Below, in pieces: positions 25,258-34,507 of a stretch of DNA of 64,000 nucleotides (the stretch's first letter is position 1; every line of letters begins with the position of its first letter). Source of the DNA: JBJXHN01 sp046233135 (GTDB taxonomy: Bacteria > Pseudomonadota > Alphaproteobacteria > Rhodospirillales > Rhodospirillaceae); the NCBI GenBank assembly GCA_046233135.1, contig JBJXHN010000001.1:744001-808000 (forward strand). Reading direction: 5' to 3'. The translations under genes and the position numbers were made by a program. The notes beneath the pieces were generated by a model. The model had not been told where the DNA came from. It saw only the letters and a list, made by a program, of their open reading frames with translations, and did no database searches.

Positions 25258-25902
25258 ATGATCTTTTATCCCCAGGAACGTATCGGGCTGTTCATCGACG
25301 GCTCGAACCTCTACGCGGCCGCCCGCTCTCTGGGATTCGACATCGATTACAAGCGCCTGCTTGAGTTATTTGCGGCGAAAGGGCGTTTGATCCGGGCGTT
25401 TTACTACACGGCCCTGGTTGAAGACCAGGAGTATTCGCCCATCCGACCTTTGGTGGATTGGTTGGACTACAATGGTTACACCATGGTCACCAAGCCGACC
25501 AAGGAGTTCACCGACGCGGCCGGACGGCGCAAGATCAAGGGGAATATGGATATCGAGCTGGCCATCGACGTGATGGAGATGGCCCCGCATATGGACCATA
25601 TCGTCCTGTTTTCCGGCGACGGCGATTTCCGCCGGCTGGTGGAAGCGATCCAGCGCAAGGGGCTGCGGGTTACCGTGGTCAGCACCGTGCGTTCCCAGCC
25701 GCCGATGGTCGCCGACGAACTGCGACGCCAGGCCGACAGCTTCATCGAGTTGCAGGAACTGGAACCCAGCATCTCCCGCGCTCCGGTGCACCGCGACGAC
25801 AATAACAACAACCGGCCCAACAACCGTCCGGAACCGCCGCCGCAGCAGGCCGATGACGATGACGACTACGAAGGCGACGGCGGGATCGAAGACCTGCTAT
25901 GA
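25258..25902 (+). CDS. NYN-domain (LabA/DUF88) protein
   Basis: 214 aa from the ATG at 25258 with GAGGA about 5 nt upstream. NYN/PIN-like fold: ERIGLFIDGSNLYAAARSLG with the first Asp, KGNMDIELAIDVME with the second acidic cluster, and HIVLFSGDGDFRRLVEAIQRKG with the third. These acidic residues form the metal site of predicted ribonucleases (family knowledge). The C-terminal about 40 residues are low complexity (Asn, Pro, then Asp). Its stop overlaps the UDG gene (ATGA). Confidence 0.9.
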   Translation: MIFYPQERIGLFIDGSNLYAAARSLGFDIDYKRLLELFAAKGRLIRAFYYTALVEDQEYSPIRPLVDWLDYNGYTMVTKPTKEFTDAAGRRKIKGNMDIELAIDVMEMAPHMDHIVLFSGDGDFRRLVEAIQRKGLRVTVVSTVRSQPPMVADELRRQADSFIELQELEPSISRAPVHRDDNNNNRPNNRPEPPPQQADDDDDYEGDGGIEDLL

Positions 25903-26654
25903 CGCCTGCGCCTGCGCCCACCACCGGCCAGCCGCTCCGGGATGCCGGAGCGGCTGTCGACGGTTCGTCCGTGTCCTCGGCGCCGGCCGGTTCTCCCGCG
26001 ACCGTTCACACCCCTCCCGGCCGCGACTGCCCGCTCTGTCCGCGCCTGGCCACCTGGCGGAACGAGCTGCGCCAGGACCATGCCGACTGGCATAACGCCC
26101 CGGTGCCGTCTTTCGGTCCCCTGGATGCCCCGCTGCTGGTGGTCGGCCTGGCTCCCGGCCTGCGCGGCGCCAACCGCACCGGCCGCCCGTTCACGGGCGA
26201 TTTCGCCGGCGACCTGCTCTACGGTTCGTTGCAGGCCCTGGGACTGGCGGAAGGCACCTACGGCCAGCGGGTGGACGACGGCTTCCGCCTGATCTCTGTC
26301 CGGGTGACCAATGCGGTGCGCTGCGTGCCGCCGGAAAACAAGCCGACCCCGGCCGAACAGAAAACCTGCCGCCCGTTTCTGGTGGACGAGATCGGCGCCA
26401 TGCCGGGGCTGCGCGGGCTGTTCGCCCTGGGCAAGGTGGCCCATGACGCCGTGCTGCGGACCCTCGGGATCAGGATGAAGGACGCCCCCTTCGCCCACGG
26501 CGCCCAACACCCCCTGCCCGGCGGCCTGATCCTGACCGACAGCTACCACTGTTCCCGCTACAACCAGAACACCGGCCGGCTGACGGCGCCGATGTTCACA
26601 GACGCCTTGTCCCGCGCCGCCGAAGCCGTGGGGCTGTCGTCTCCTAGTAGATAG
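25899..26654 (+). CDS. Uracil-DNA glycosylase, family 5 (UDGb) type
   Basis: 251 aa. CPLCPRLATWRNELR recalls the Cys pair of the family's iron-sulfur cluster, and further Cys occur at RCVPPENKPTPAEQKTC. Motif A is GLAPGLRGANRTGRPFTGD and motif B is TDSYHCSRYNQNTGRLT, the family 5 pattern that lacks the polar Asp/Asn of family 1. It removes uracil and deaminated purines from DNA (family knowledge). Translationally coupled to the NYN gene, a linkage seen in other alphaproteobacteria only as far as I recall. Confidence 0.9.
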   Translation: MTPAPAPTTGQPLRDAGAAVDGSSVSSAPAGSPATVHTPPGRDCPLCPRLATWRNELRQDHADWHNAPVPSFGPLDAPLLVVGLAPGLRGANRTGRPFTGDFAGDLLYGSLQALGLAEGTYGQRVDDGFRLISVRVTNAVRCVPPENKPTPAEQKTCRPFLVDEIGAMPGLRGLFALGKVAHDAVLRTLGIRMKDAPFAHGAQHPLPGGLILTDSYHCSRYNQNTGRLTAPMFTDALSRAAEAVGLSSPSR

Positions 26655-26657
26655 TCC

Positions 26658-27803
26658 TTACCCCTTCATTCCTTGCCCGGCCTTCAGCACGGCCGCCACG
26701 TTGCGGGCGGTCCGCTGGAGGTTTTCGGTGGCTTCGGCCAAGGCCTCTTCCACCGCGCAGGGGCGGCAGAGGACGCTGAACACCGCCTCGATCCCGTGAT
26801 CGTGCACGACCGCCACATCGGCGGCCAGACCGCCGGCAATGGCGATCACCGGCTTGCCGTGACGCTTGGCCAGCCGGGCGACCCCGATGGGGGTTTTGCC
26901 GTGGATGGTCTGGCTGTCCATGCGTCCTTCCCCGGTGATCACCAGATCGGCGTCCGCCAGGTGCCGCTCCAGGCCGGCGGCGCGCAGGACGATATCCACC
27001 CCCGGGTTCAGATGCGCCCCCAGGAAGGCCACCAGGCCGGCTCCCAGGCCGCCGGCCGCCCCGCCGCCGGCCAGCCCGGCCACATCCGCCCCCAGATCCC
27101 GCTTCAGGCAGTCGGCGAAGTGGGCCAGATTGGCGTCCAGCTGCCGCACCATGTCCGGCGTCGCCCCCTTCTGCGGCCCGAACACCGCCGAGGCCCCGTC
27201 CGGACCGGTCAGCGGGTTGTCCACATCGCAGGCCACCTCGATCCGGCATTCCTTCAGGCGGGGATCCAGGCCGGAGGCATCGATCCGCGCCAGACCGGCC
27301 AGGGCGCCGCCGCCCGGTCCGATCTCGGCTCCGGCCTCATCCAGCAGACGGATCCCCAGGGCCTGGGCCATGCCCGCGCCGCCATCGTTGGTGGCACTGC
27401 CGCCGATCCCCAGGATCAGGTGGCGCGCGCCCCGCCCCAGCGCCGCGAGGATCAGCTCGCCCACGCCCCGGGTGGTGGCCTTGCGGGGATCCCGCTCGGC
27501 GCGGGGCACCAGCATCAGGCCGCTGGACGCCGCCATTTCGATCACCGCCGTCTTACCGTCGCCACCAAGGCCGTAACCGGCGTCCACGGGCGCGCCCATA
27601 GGACCGGTGACACGCGCGGTGCAATGGTTGCCGCCGGTGGCGTCCACCAGGGCCTCCACGGTGCCTTCGCCCCCGTCGGCGACGGGCACGGTGACATAGT
27701 CCGCGTCGGGGAAGATCTGACGGAAGCCGGCGGCGATATGCGTGGCCACCTCCAGGGACGACAGGCTTTCCTTGAACGAATCCGGTGCGATGACGACCTT
27801 CAT
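26658..27803 (-). CDS. Glycerate kinase (GlxK/GarK family)
   Basis: 381 aa from the ATG at 27803 with AAAGGAAC 9 nt upstream. Family marks: MKVVIAPDSFKESLSS, PVADGGEGTVEALV, GVGELILAALGRGARHLILGIGGSATNDGG and VITGEGRMDSQTIHGKTPIG. It phosphorylates D-glycerate (2-phosphoglycerate in this family). The GntP permease lies 219 nt upstream on the same strand, so import and phosphorylation of a glycerate-type acid is likely. A strong hairpin sits just before its RBS. Confidence 0.93.
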   Translation of the reverse strand: MKVVIAPDSFKESLSSLEVATHIAAGFRQIFPDADYVTVPVADGGEGTVEALVDATGGNHCTARVTGPMGAPVDAGYGLGGDGKTAVIEMAASSGLMLVPRAERDPRKATTRGVGELILAALGRGARHLILGIGGSATNDGGAGMAQALGIRLLDEAGAEIGPGGGALAGLARIDASGLDPRLKECRIEVACDVDNPLTGPDGASAVFGPQKGATPDMVRQLDANLAHFADCLKRDLGADVAGLAGGGAAGGLGAGLVAFLGAHLNPGVDIVLRAAGLERHLADADLVITGEGRMDSQTIHGKTPIGVARLAKRHGKPVIAIAGGLAADVAVVHDHGIEAVFSVLCRPCAVEEALAEATENLQRTARNVAAVLKAGQGMKG

Positions 27804-27832
27804 GGCCTTGTTCCTTTCGTCCTGAACGACCA

Positions 27833-27862
27833 CTCCCCGGAAAGGCAGGCCTTCCCGGGGAG
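27833..27862 (-). other. 30-nt hairpin in the leader of the glycerate kinase gene
   Basis: CTCCCCGGAAAGGC (27833-27846), a 2-nt loop, then GCCTTCCCGGGGAG (27849-27862): a 14-bp stem with one mismatch. It lies about 15 nt upstream of the RBS, between gntP and the kinase. It could stabilise or attenuate the mRNA. There is no U-run, so it is not a standard terminator. Confidence 0.45.
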
Positions 27863-28022
27863 CAGCACCCTATCGAACCGGAGGTGGAGACGCGATCATT
27901 TCGTCTTGCCCGGCCTTTTATTTGCCTCACGGCAGCCCGCTGCGCGGACGCCTCCGGCGGGGCGGGCTGACCGCCCGGGCCGCAGTCGCGGCCTGTGGTG
28001 CGCCGAAGCGAACCGGATCAGC

Positions 28023-29366
28023 TCAGATCAGCAGGGCTCCGGCGATCCACACCGCCGCAGCGGCCACCAGCCCTTCGAAAGCGGTTCCCACGGTCTGCAA
28101 CCGGTAGCCGGTCTTGGCGTCCATGTTGGAGAACTGCGTGACCACCCAGAAGAAGCTGTCGTTGGCGTGCGACACCACCATGGCCCCGGCACCGATGGCG
28201 ATGACCACCAGGGCACGCGCCATCTCGCCATCCAGCCCCAGGGGCACCAGCAACGGCGCCATGATGCCCGAGGTGGTGATGATCGACACGGTGCTGGAGC
28301 CCTGGGCGGTCTTGATGCCGGCGGCGATGATGAACGGCAGCGCGAGCCCCAGATGAATGCTGGACAGGGAGTCGCCGATCACCCCGGCGATGCCGGAATT
28401 CTGCAGCACCTTGCCGAAAGCCCCGCCGGAGCCGGTGATGATGATGATGATCGCCGCATCCACCACCGCCTTGCCGACCCAGCCGGTGCTCGACAGCATG
28501 TCCCGGTCCAGGCGTTTCGGCAGCAGCAGGGCAAGTGCCACGCCGATCCCCAGGGCAACCACCGGCTGGCCGAGGAAGGACAGCAGGGTCAGGACAACCC
28601 CTTCGCCGAAGGGATGGGACGGCAGTTCGGCCACGGACCGCAGCACGATCAGCACGATGGGCAGCAGGATCGGCAGCACCGCCTTGCCGGCGCTGGGGCC
28701 GCCGTCTTCGCCCTTCAGGGCCGCCGCGTCGGGCACTTCACCGGGGGCATAGGGCTCGACGGGGACCTTGGCGGCGACGGTGATGGAAAACAGCCAGCCG
28801 GCCAGGGCGGCGATACCGGCGATAATCAGGCCGAAGATGATGACCAGACCCAGATCCGCTTCCAGAATGCCCGCAGCGGCGACCGGTCCGGGCGTCGGCG
28901 GCACCATGGTGTGCGAGGCATAGAGGCCGAGGCTCAGCGCGATGGCCACGGCAGCGAGGCTGATCCCCGATTTGCGGGCAATGGCCTTGGTCAGCGAGGA
29001 CAGGATCACGAAGCCGCTATCGCAGAACACCGGGATAGAGACGGTGAATCCCATGATCGTCATGGCCAGCGGCGCATTGCGCTCGCCTGTCTTTTTCAGG
29101 ATCGACTCGGCCAGACGGAAGGCTCCCCCGGATCGTTCCAGGAACACCCCGATGATGGTACCGAACAGAATGACGATCCCGATATAGCCAATGGTCCCCC
29201 CGAAGCCCGCATTGACGGATTTGACCACCTCGTCCAGCGGCATGCCCGACAGGATGCCGAAGCCGAAGGCAGTTATCAGGAGGGCCAGAAAGGCATGCAG
29301 TTTCAGTTTCGCCGTCGCGAATATGATAAACGCGATTGAGGCGAGCAACAGGATTACCAGTAACAT
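28023..29366 (-). CDS. GntP-family sugar-acid permease
   Basis: 447 aa, about 12-14 membrane helices, from the ATG at 29366 (GGGAGT upstream). GntP marks: LKLHAFLALLITAFGFGILSGMP, GFGGTIGYIGIVILFGTIIGVFLERSGGA, SIPVFCDSGFVIL, SHTMVPPTPGPVAAAG and VSHANDSFFWVV. The family imports gluconate and related acids with protons. The glycerate kinase downstream suggests glycerate as substrate (inference); gluconate is the alternative. Confidence 0.92.
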   Translation of the reverse strand: MLLVILLLASIAFIIFATAKLKLHAFLALLITAFGFGILSGMPLDEVVKSVNAGFGGTIGYIGIVILFGTIIGVFLERSGGAFRLAESILKKTGERNAPLAMTIMGFTVSIPVFCDSGFVILSSLTKAIARKSGISLAAVAIALSLGLYASHTMVPPTPGPVAAAGILEADLGLVIIFGLIIAGIAALAGWLFSITVAAKVPVEPYAPGEVPDAAALKGEDGGPSAGKAVLPILLPIVLIVLRSVAELPSHPFGEGVVLTLLSFLGQPVVALGIGVALALLLPKRLDRDMLSSTGWVGKAVVDAAIIIIITGSGGAFGKVLQNSGIAGVIGDSLSSIHLGLALPFIIAAGIKTAQGSSTVSIITTSGIMAPLLVPLGLDGEMARALVVIAIGAGAMVVSHANDSFFWVVTQFSNMDAKTGYRLQTVGTAFEGLVAAAAVWIAGALLI

Positions 29367-29658
29367 GGCCCTTACTCCCAAACAACGCACCGGCAGCCAT
29401 CCTTACGCCTTTATGCCGCCTTCAGGCGCCCCATTCCGGTGAAGGAGCCATAGCCAAAGAACATGGCAGAATCCATAAAAAGCTATCTACTCATTATTGG
29501 CTGTATATGAAACATTCCTCATAAAACACAACTATAAGACGGTTCTATATTCGAAAAATTCGGCTGATCGGCGAAACCAGGGTTCGCATTCGTCGTATAC
29601 ATATGTTAGATTACATCCCCTTTCGCATGTACGAAAATAATCACTGGGATGAAACGAC
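29367..29658. other. AT-rich divergent intergenic region
   Basis: Between gntP (minus) and the double-PAS chemoreceptor (plus). The sequence from about 29465 to 29640 is clearly more AT-rich than its neighbours and should hold both promoters. I see no gene or strong repeat in it. Confidence 0.5.
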
Positions 29659-31176
29659 ATGTTGTTCTCGCGCCAAGATACTGTAGCCCAAGAAGAAGCG
29701 GGATGGTTGCGCGTTCTTCTTACCCACGCGGGTGTTGGGCTTTGGGATGCCCAGATGGTTGGGGGCGACCCCATGCATGCCATGAGCAAATGGCGCTGGT
29801 CCGGCGAGTTCCGCAGACTTCTTGGCTTTGACCCGACCGATACGGCGGGCTTCCCCGATGTGGTGACGGCCTGGAGCGACCGACTCCACACGGAAGACAA
29901 GGACGCCACTCTGACCGCCTTTGGCGCCTGCCTGTCCGACCGCAGCGGCCGCACGGGTTATGACGTCATCTACCGCCTGAAGTGCAAGGACGGCGATTAC
30001 CGCTGGTTCCGTGCCGTCGGCGGTGTCGTCCGCGATGCCCAGGGCGTCCCCCAGCGGGCCTGCGGTGCGCTGATCGACGTGCATGAACAGAAAAACGACG
30101 AGGAACGCTTCAAGCTGATGGGCCGCCACCTTGGAGTCGGCCTGTGGGACGCCTCCATTTATCAGGGCGACCCGATGCATGAAAAAAGCCAATGGCGCTG
30201 GTCGGAGGAATTCCGCCGGCTGGTGGGCTTTGATCCCGAAGACCGCAAGGGCTTCCCCGATGTGGTCGGGTCCTGGGCCAACCGCCTGCACCCGGAAGAC
30301 ACCGACCCCACCTTCAACGCCTTTGGTGCCTGCCTGAACGACCGCTCCGGCCGCACCGGCTATGACGTCCGCTACCGCCTGCGCACCAAGAACGGTGACT
30401 ACCGCTGGTTCCGCGCCGTCGGCGGCGTCGCCCGGGACAAGCAGGGCAATCCGCTGCGCGCCTGCGGCTCGCTGATCGACGTGACCGACGAGATCGATGC
30501 CCAGGAAAGCCGGCGGATCGAAGAGGCGCATCGCAAGGAAAGCTTCGAGCAACTGGCCGACATGCTGGCCGCGGACATCCAGCGCGACACGGATTCGGTC
30601 GCCGACACCGCCCGGGCGGTGGGGGCTGCGTCGGAAGAGCTGTCCGCATCCGTGGCCGAGATCACCAGCCAGATCGCCATTGCCGCCGAGTCCTCGCGCA
30701 ATGCTGCCCAGGAAGCCGACCAGACGGAAGCCACGGCCAACAACCTGATGACGGCGGCCGACCGCATCAACGATGTCGTCACCCTGATTGAAGACATCGC
30801 CAGCCAGACCAACCTGCTGGCCCTGAACGCCACCATCGAGGCGGCGCGCGCCGGCGAAGCGGGCAAGGGCTTTGCCGTGGTGGCCAACGAGGTCAAGACC
30901 CTGGCCAACCAGACGTCCAAGGCAACGGGCGAGATCGGTGCCCAGGTGACCACCCTTCAGGAGGCCACCCGGGCCATGTCCGCCGCCATCGGACGAATCG
31001 GCAAGGTGATCCGCGAATCGCAGGAAAGCATGGATACCATCTCTCACTCGGTGAGCCAGCAGAGCAGCGCGACCGACGAGATTTCGCATCAGATCGCCCG
31101 CACCGCCCAGGATATCGACGCCGTGTCCCAAAAGGTCACGTCCGTGGCTGAAGATATCCGCCGCTCGGCGACCTGA
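29659..31176 (+). CDS. Soluble chemoreceptor with two tandem PAS domains
   Basis: 505 aa with no membrane helix, so a cytoplasmic receptor. PAS 1 (about 12-138) and PAS 2 (about 150-275) are near copies: GVGLWDA, WRWS.EFRRL.GFDP, FPDVV, DRSGRTGYDV.YRL, GDYRWFRAVGGV occur in both. The signalling domain follows (about 285-505) with QTNLLALNATIEAARAGE and IGAQVTTLQEATRAMSAAI. Receptors of this type often sense redox state or an intracellular ligand; haem or flavin binding cannot be told from sequence. GGGATGAA upstream is a moderate RBS. Confidence 0.93.
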   Translation: MLFSRQDTVAQEEAGWLRVLLTHAGVGLWDAQMVGGDPMHAMSKWRWSGEFRRLLGFDPTDTAGFPDVVTAWSDRLHTEDKDATLTAFGACLSDRSGRTGYDVIYRLKCKDGDYRWFRAVGGVVRDAQGVPQRACGALIDVHEQKNDEERFKLMGRHLGVGLWDASIYQGDPMHEKSQWRWSEEFRRLVGFDPEDRKGFPDVVGSWANRLHPEDTDPTFNAFGACLNDRSGRTGYDVRYRLRTKNGDYRWFRAVGGVARDKQGNPLRACGSLIDVTDEIDAQESRRIEEAHRKESFEQLADMLAADIQRDTDSVADTARAVGAASEELSASVAEITSQIAIAAESSRNAAQEADQTEATANNLMTAADRINDVVTLIEDIASQTNLLALNATIEAARAGEAGKGFAVVANEVKTLANQTSKATGEIGAQVTTLQEATRAMSAAIGRIGKVIRESQESMDTISHSVSQQSSATDEISHQIARTAQDIDAVSQKVTSVAEDIRRSAT

Positions 31177-31269
31177 GGCGGGTCCCTCCCTTCGACAAAA
31201 CGTTCTTTATTTGTTCCCATCGCCATGCCATAGTCGCTGCCCTTGAAAGGGTTCGACGGAGGCATGGCG

Positions 31270-32094
31270 ATGACGGATCAAGGCACCCAATTCCGGCAAT
31301 TGCACGAGGCACCGGGCGCCTTCGTGCTTCCCAATCCCTGGGATGTGGGCACGGCGCGGATTCTCCATGCCATGGGCTTCCGCGCCCTGGCCACCACCAG
31401 TGCCGGTCTGGCCTTCTCCCTGGGGGTGGCAGAGGGGCAGGTCTCGCGGGATCAGGCGCTGGACCATTGCCGGACCCTGATCGCCGCCACCCCCCTGCCC
31501 GTTTCCGCCGACCTGGAAAAGGGGTTCGGCGACAGCCCGGACAGCGCGGCCGAAACCGTGCGCGCCGCCGCCGCTGTCGGGCTGGCGGGCTGCTCTCTGG
31601 AAGACCACACCGGCGACCGCCGCGCGCCGATCTTCGACGCCTCCCTGGCGGTGGAGCGCATTGCCGCGGCGGCAGAGGCCTGCCGCAGCCTGCCCGCCGA
31701 CTTCGTGCTGACGGCGCGGTGCGAGAATTTCCTGTGGGGCCGGCCGGATCTGGACGACACCATCCGGCGCCTTCAGGCCTTCGAAGCCGCCGGTGCCGAT
31801 GTCCTCTACGCGCCGGGGCTGCCGGATCTGGACAGCATCCGCACGGTCTGCGCCGCCGTTTCCAAGCCGGTGAACGTGGTCATGGGCATGCCCGGCGCGA
31901 CCTTCAGCGTGACCGAGCTGGCGGCGGCGGGCGTCAAGCGGATCAGCACCGGCTCCGCCCTCGCCCGCCGGGCCTTCGGCGCCTTTGTCGAGGCCGCCCG
32001 GGAAATGCGCTCGGCAGAGACCTTCCGCTTTTCCGATCAGGCCATCGGCTTCGCCGAGCTGGAAGGTTTCTTTACCGGCGAGACAACGGCCTGA
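31270..32094 (+). CDS. Isocitrate lyase / PEP mutase family protein
   Basis: 274 aa. I place the start at the ATG at 31270, because GGAGG (31258-31262) is 7 nt before it but only 1 nt before the ATG at 31264. TIM-barrel family marks: FVLPNPWDVGTARILHAMGF, TTSAGLAFSLG, VSADLEKGFGDSP, LEDHTGDRRAPIFD and LTARCENFLWGRPDLDDTIRR. Members act on carboxylic acids such as oxaloacetate or methylisocitrate. The KKCG motif of true isocitrate lyase is absent, so the substrate is unknown. Confidence 0.88.
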   Translation: MTDQGTQFRQLHEAPGAFVLPNPWDVGTARILHAMGFRALATTSAGLAFSLGVAEGQVSRDQALDHCRTLIAATPLPVSADLEKGFGDSPDSAAETVRAAAAVGLAGCSLEDHTGDRRAPIFDASLAVERIAAAAEACRSLPADFVLTARCENFLWGRPDLDDTIRRLQAFEAAGADVLYAPGLPDLDSIRTVCAAVSKPVNVVMGMPGATFSVTELAAAGVKRISTGSALARRAFGAFVEAAREMRSAETFRFSDQAIGFAELEGFFTGETTA

Positions 32095-32097
32095 CCT

Positions 32098-32940
32098 TCA
32101 CAGGGTGGGGGCGATGTAGTCGGGGAGGATGGGCAGCGGGCACGGCTGCCCCTTCAGCAGGCCGCTTTCTACTAGGAGAGCCTTCATCCCCGCCCCCCGG
32201 GCGCCAAGCACATCCGTATGCGGGCTGTCGCCGACGGCGAGCATGCGCGACCGGGCGATACCGGGGAAACGGCGGCAGACCAGATCGTAGATCGCCGGAT
32301 AGGGCTTGCCGAGGAAGCACACCTGTACCTCTGGCTGGCCGGCGAGCAGGCGGAAGGCGAAATAGCCGGGTTCATAGGACAGCTTGCCCTGAAACGGGCA
32401 GGTGACGTCGGGATTGCAGACCACCAGGGGGCGGGGATGGCGGCGCAGGCTGTTCATCAGCGCCCATTCCGGCTCTTGGGTCGTCCAGCTGTTGGTATCC
32501 ACCAGGATGAAGCCCTTGGCGTCGTCCAGATCGTCCATGGCGAAGGATCCGGCCCGGGCCTTGGGGAACTGGGCGATGACGGCTTCCGGATGGGTGCCGA
32601 GCACCGCATAGCCCGCTCCGTCCCCATGGGCACGCAGCACATCGGGCAGCAGGGAGCGGCCGGAGACCACCTCCCCGGCCTCCACCGGCAGCCGGCGGGC
32701 GGTCAGCCGGGCGGCCACTTCGGCGGGGTCGTGGGTGACGTCATTGGTGACGACGCAGATCCGCCGCCGCGCATCCCGCAGAGCCTCCAGCGCTTCGACC
32801 GCCCAGGGGAAGGCCTCATCTCCTTCGTGCAGCACCCCGTAGGCATCCAGGATGATCAGGTCATAGCCGGCGGCGATCTCCATAACCCCATTGATCCGCT
32901 GGGGCTCGCCGCTTTCGGGCGGTTCGGGAATCGCCGGCAT
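32098..32940 (-). CDS. HAD-superfamily IIA hydrolase (NagD-like, TIGR01459 type)
   Basis: 280 aa from the ATG at 32940 (GGAGG about 5 nt upstream); an ATG at 32997 also lies in frame. Motif I is LILDAYGVLHEGDEAFP, with Tyr in place of the usual second Asp, which is normal for the hyp-IIA subgroup that reads DVWGV. CVVTNDVTH is motif II, and VCFLGKPYPAIYDLVCRRF and MLAVGDSPHTDVLGARGAGM are motifs III/IV. A phosphatase on a small sugar phosphate or nucleotide is likely. It ends 3 nt from the end of the convergent PEP mutase-family gene. Confidence 0.88.
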   Translation of the reverse strand: MPAIPEPPESGEPQRINGVMEIAAGYDLIILDAYGVLHEGDEAFPWAVEALEALRDARRRICVVTNDVTHDPAEVAARLTARRLPVEAGEVVSGRSLLPDVLRAHGDGAGYAVLGTHPEAVIAQFPKARAGSFAMDDLDDAKGFILVDTNSWTTQEPEWALMNSLRRHPRPLVVCNPDVTCPFQGKLSYEPGYFAFRLLAGQPEVQVCFLGKPYPAIYDLVCRRFPGIARSRMLAVGDSPHTDVLGARGAGMKALLVESGLLKGQPCPLPILPDYIAPTL

Positions 32941-33220
32941 CCACGCCTCCGCCGAGCGGTAAACCGACCAGGCAGCTTCAAAATCAAGGAAAAGCAAGGG
33001 GGTGGGCCTTTTTTGTGTTTTGTGGGAGGAAATCAGCGCTAAGATTATTCTATCTGGTGAGATTATTCACTTGGAAGCTCACATGACTCCCAGAAGGCTC
33101 TGCAGCCGAAACCGTTCTTCGCCCCATAACGGGGCCAAGATGAAGCAACAGAACTTAAGATGGTAACCCAAGAGACTACAATAGTCAATTTGATAAATAA
33201 TTTATTGTAATTGCGGTTTT
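32941..33220. other. Left edge of AT-rich island
   Basis: No gene seen. Base composition falls sharply from about 33000 on. The 8-bp word GATTATTC is repeated at 33043-33050 and 33061-33068. No tRNA, integrase or clear attachment site is visible. Confidence 0.4.
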
Positions 33221-34420
33221 TTATACAGGAAGATTTCGTGAATATTTTTTCTCATTAATTGAAAATGAGGAATCTAACGCCAAAGCCTTTTGAATAAGAC
33301 TATGCCGAACCTCTTCAATACCTATCAAAAACTTCTCTAAATCACGAAAAAGATCTTCGTTTTTTGTATAATCACTTACAAAGCTATCAATAGCTATTTG
33401 GATAGACTGACCAAAAACACTATTAATCCATCTCCGAACGGACTCATCCGCATCCGTATTTCCCACAACAAAAGATCCAATTTTTGTACCACTTGAAATT
33501 GGCACTATGTACTGAAGCATCCACTCATCAAAGTCTAGATCGCTATATAAAATATCTCCATCTTCAGAAGAAGAAATAAATTTCCAATGCTCAGGAAAGC
33601 TATCAATGTCACTTAAAACAACTACCCCCTCATGAACAACAGGTGAAACTATGACCTTACTAGATTCATCACTTGATACTCTCAGGTACAGCTTGCTTAA
33701 TTCGTAATAATTCCGTTTCTTGAATGCCGCCCATCCGACACAATAATATTTTATAGAATATTTTTGCGCAAGAATATGAAGTGATTTCTTCCTAAACATA
33801 TCATTATACCTTGTCAAAAGATTACAAGAATCTGTCTCCAGCCATATATTTATATCATCCACAATCTCTCTAATACACGATACTTTATACATACGATCAA
33901 TTTGAATCATATCATATATATAATACGATATAGACTTACACACCATATATTGAGGAAATACAAAAACACCTGATTTATAAATATTCCGACCGAGCAACTC
34001 GAGTCGCTTGACCTTCTCCTCAAATGCCGCGTTGTGCCAATGCTCTCCACCTCTAGCGGTCAAAATCATAAAATCATCAAACTCAGCCCATAAGTTACGC
34101 ATCTCGTTCTCAAAAAATGCCTCTCTTACTGCCTCGTCAATCACAACATCCATAGATTGGATTGCGCGCGCAATCTCTTCAGATTGCACCAAGATTTGCT
34201 CCGACAAATTCTTGATCTTCACTAGCCCCCCGTCCCCATTAAGTAGGTTGAGCCCACGGAACCCTAGGTTAGTCAGACCAACCACTCGAGAAATCAGTCC
34301 GAAAAAATCAAACCCCAACCCCTGCGCCGCCGCCTCTCCGACTGGAAAAGACAAGGGCACCCCAAGCCTGAGGGTCCACGCACCGAAAATATTTAATAGA
34401 AACCGACGACCCATCCGCAT
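33221..34420 (-). CDS. Secreted protein of AT-rich island, unknown function
   Basis: 399 aa from the ATG at 34420 (AGAGGGGG 7 nt upstream), starting MRMGRRFLLN with a signal peptide ending near EAAAQG. An upstream in-frame ATG at 34507 is less likely. I do not recognise the family. Residues about 55-105 form a helical segment (IKNLSEQILVQSEEIARAIQ, then VVIDEAVREAFFENEM) similar in layout to residues 65-115 of the neighbouring protein, suggesting distant paralogs. The rest is mixed and Tyr/Ser-rich, e.g. VFVFPQYMVCKSISYYIYD. Codon use is strongly A/T-ended, unlike the surrounding genome, so recent transfer is likely. Confidence 0.7.
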   Translation of the reverse strand: MRMGRRFLLNIFGAWTLRLGVPLSFPVGEAAAQGLGFDFFGLISRVVGLTNLGFRGLNLLNGDGGLVKIKNLSEQILVQSEEIARAIQSMDVVIDEAVREAFFENEMRNLWAEFDDFMILTARGGEHWHNAAFEEKVKRLELLGRNIYKSGVFVFPQYMVCKSISYYIYDMIQIDRMYKVSCIREIVDDINIWLETDSCNLLTRYNDMFRKKSLHILAQKYSIKYYCVGWAAFKKRNYYELSKLYLRVSSDESSKVIVSPVVHEGVVVLSDIDSFPEHWKFISSSEDGDILYSDLDFDEWMLQYIVPISSGTKIGSFVVGNTDADESVRRWINSVFGQSIQIAIDSFVSDYTKNEDLFRDLEKFLIGIEEVRHSLIQKALALDSSFSINEKKYSRNLPV

Positions 34421-34507
34421 TTCATACCCCCTCTTCACACTATCCATAACCCACAAACCTCGATATGCTCCATGAGAATACATACAAAAATGTCTAGTGA
34501 TTAACAA

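Noticed and set aside
26673..29339. 888-codon plus-strand frame
   Set aside because: Antisense to the clearly recognisable glycerate kinase and GntP genes, with His/Gly/Gln-rich composition.
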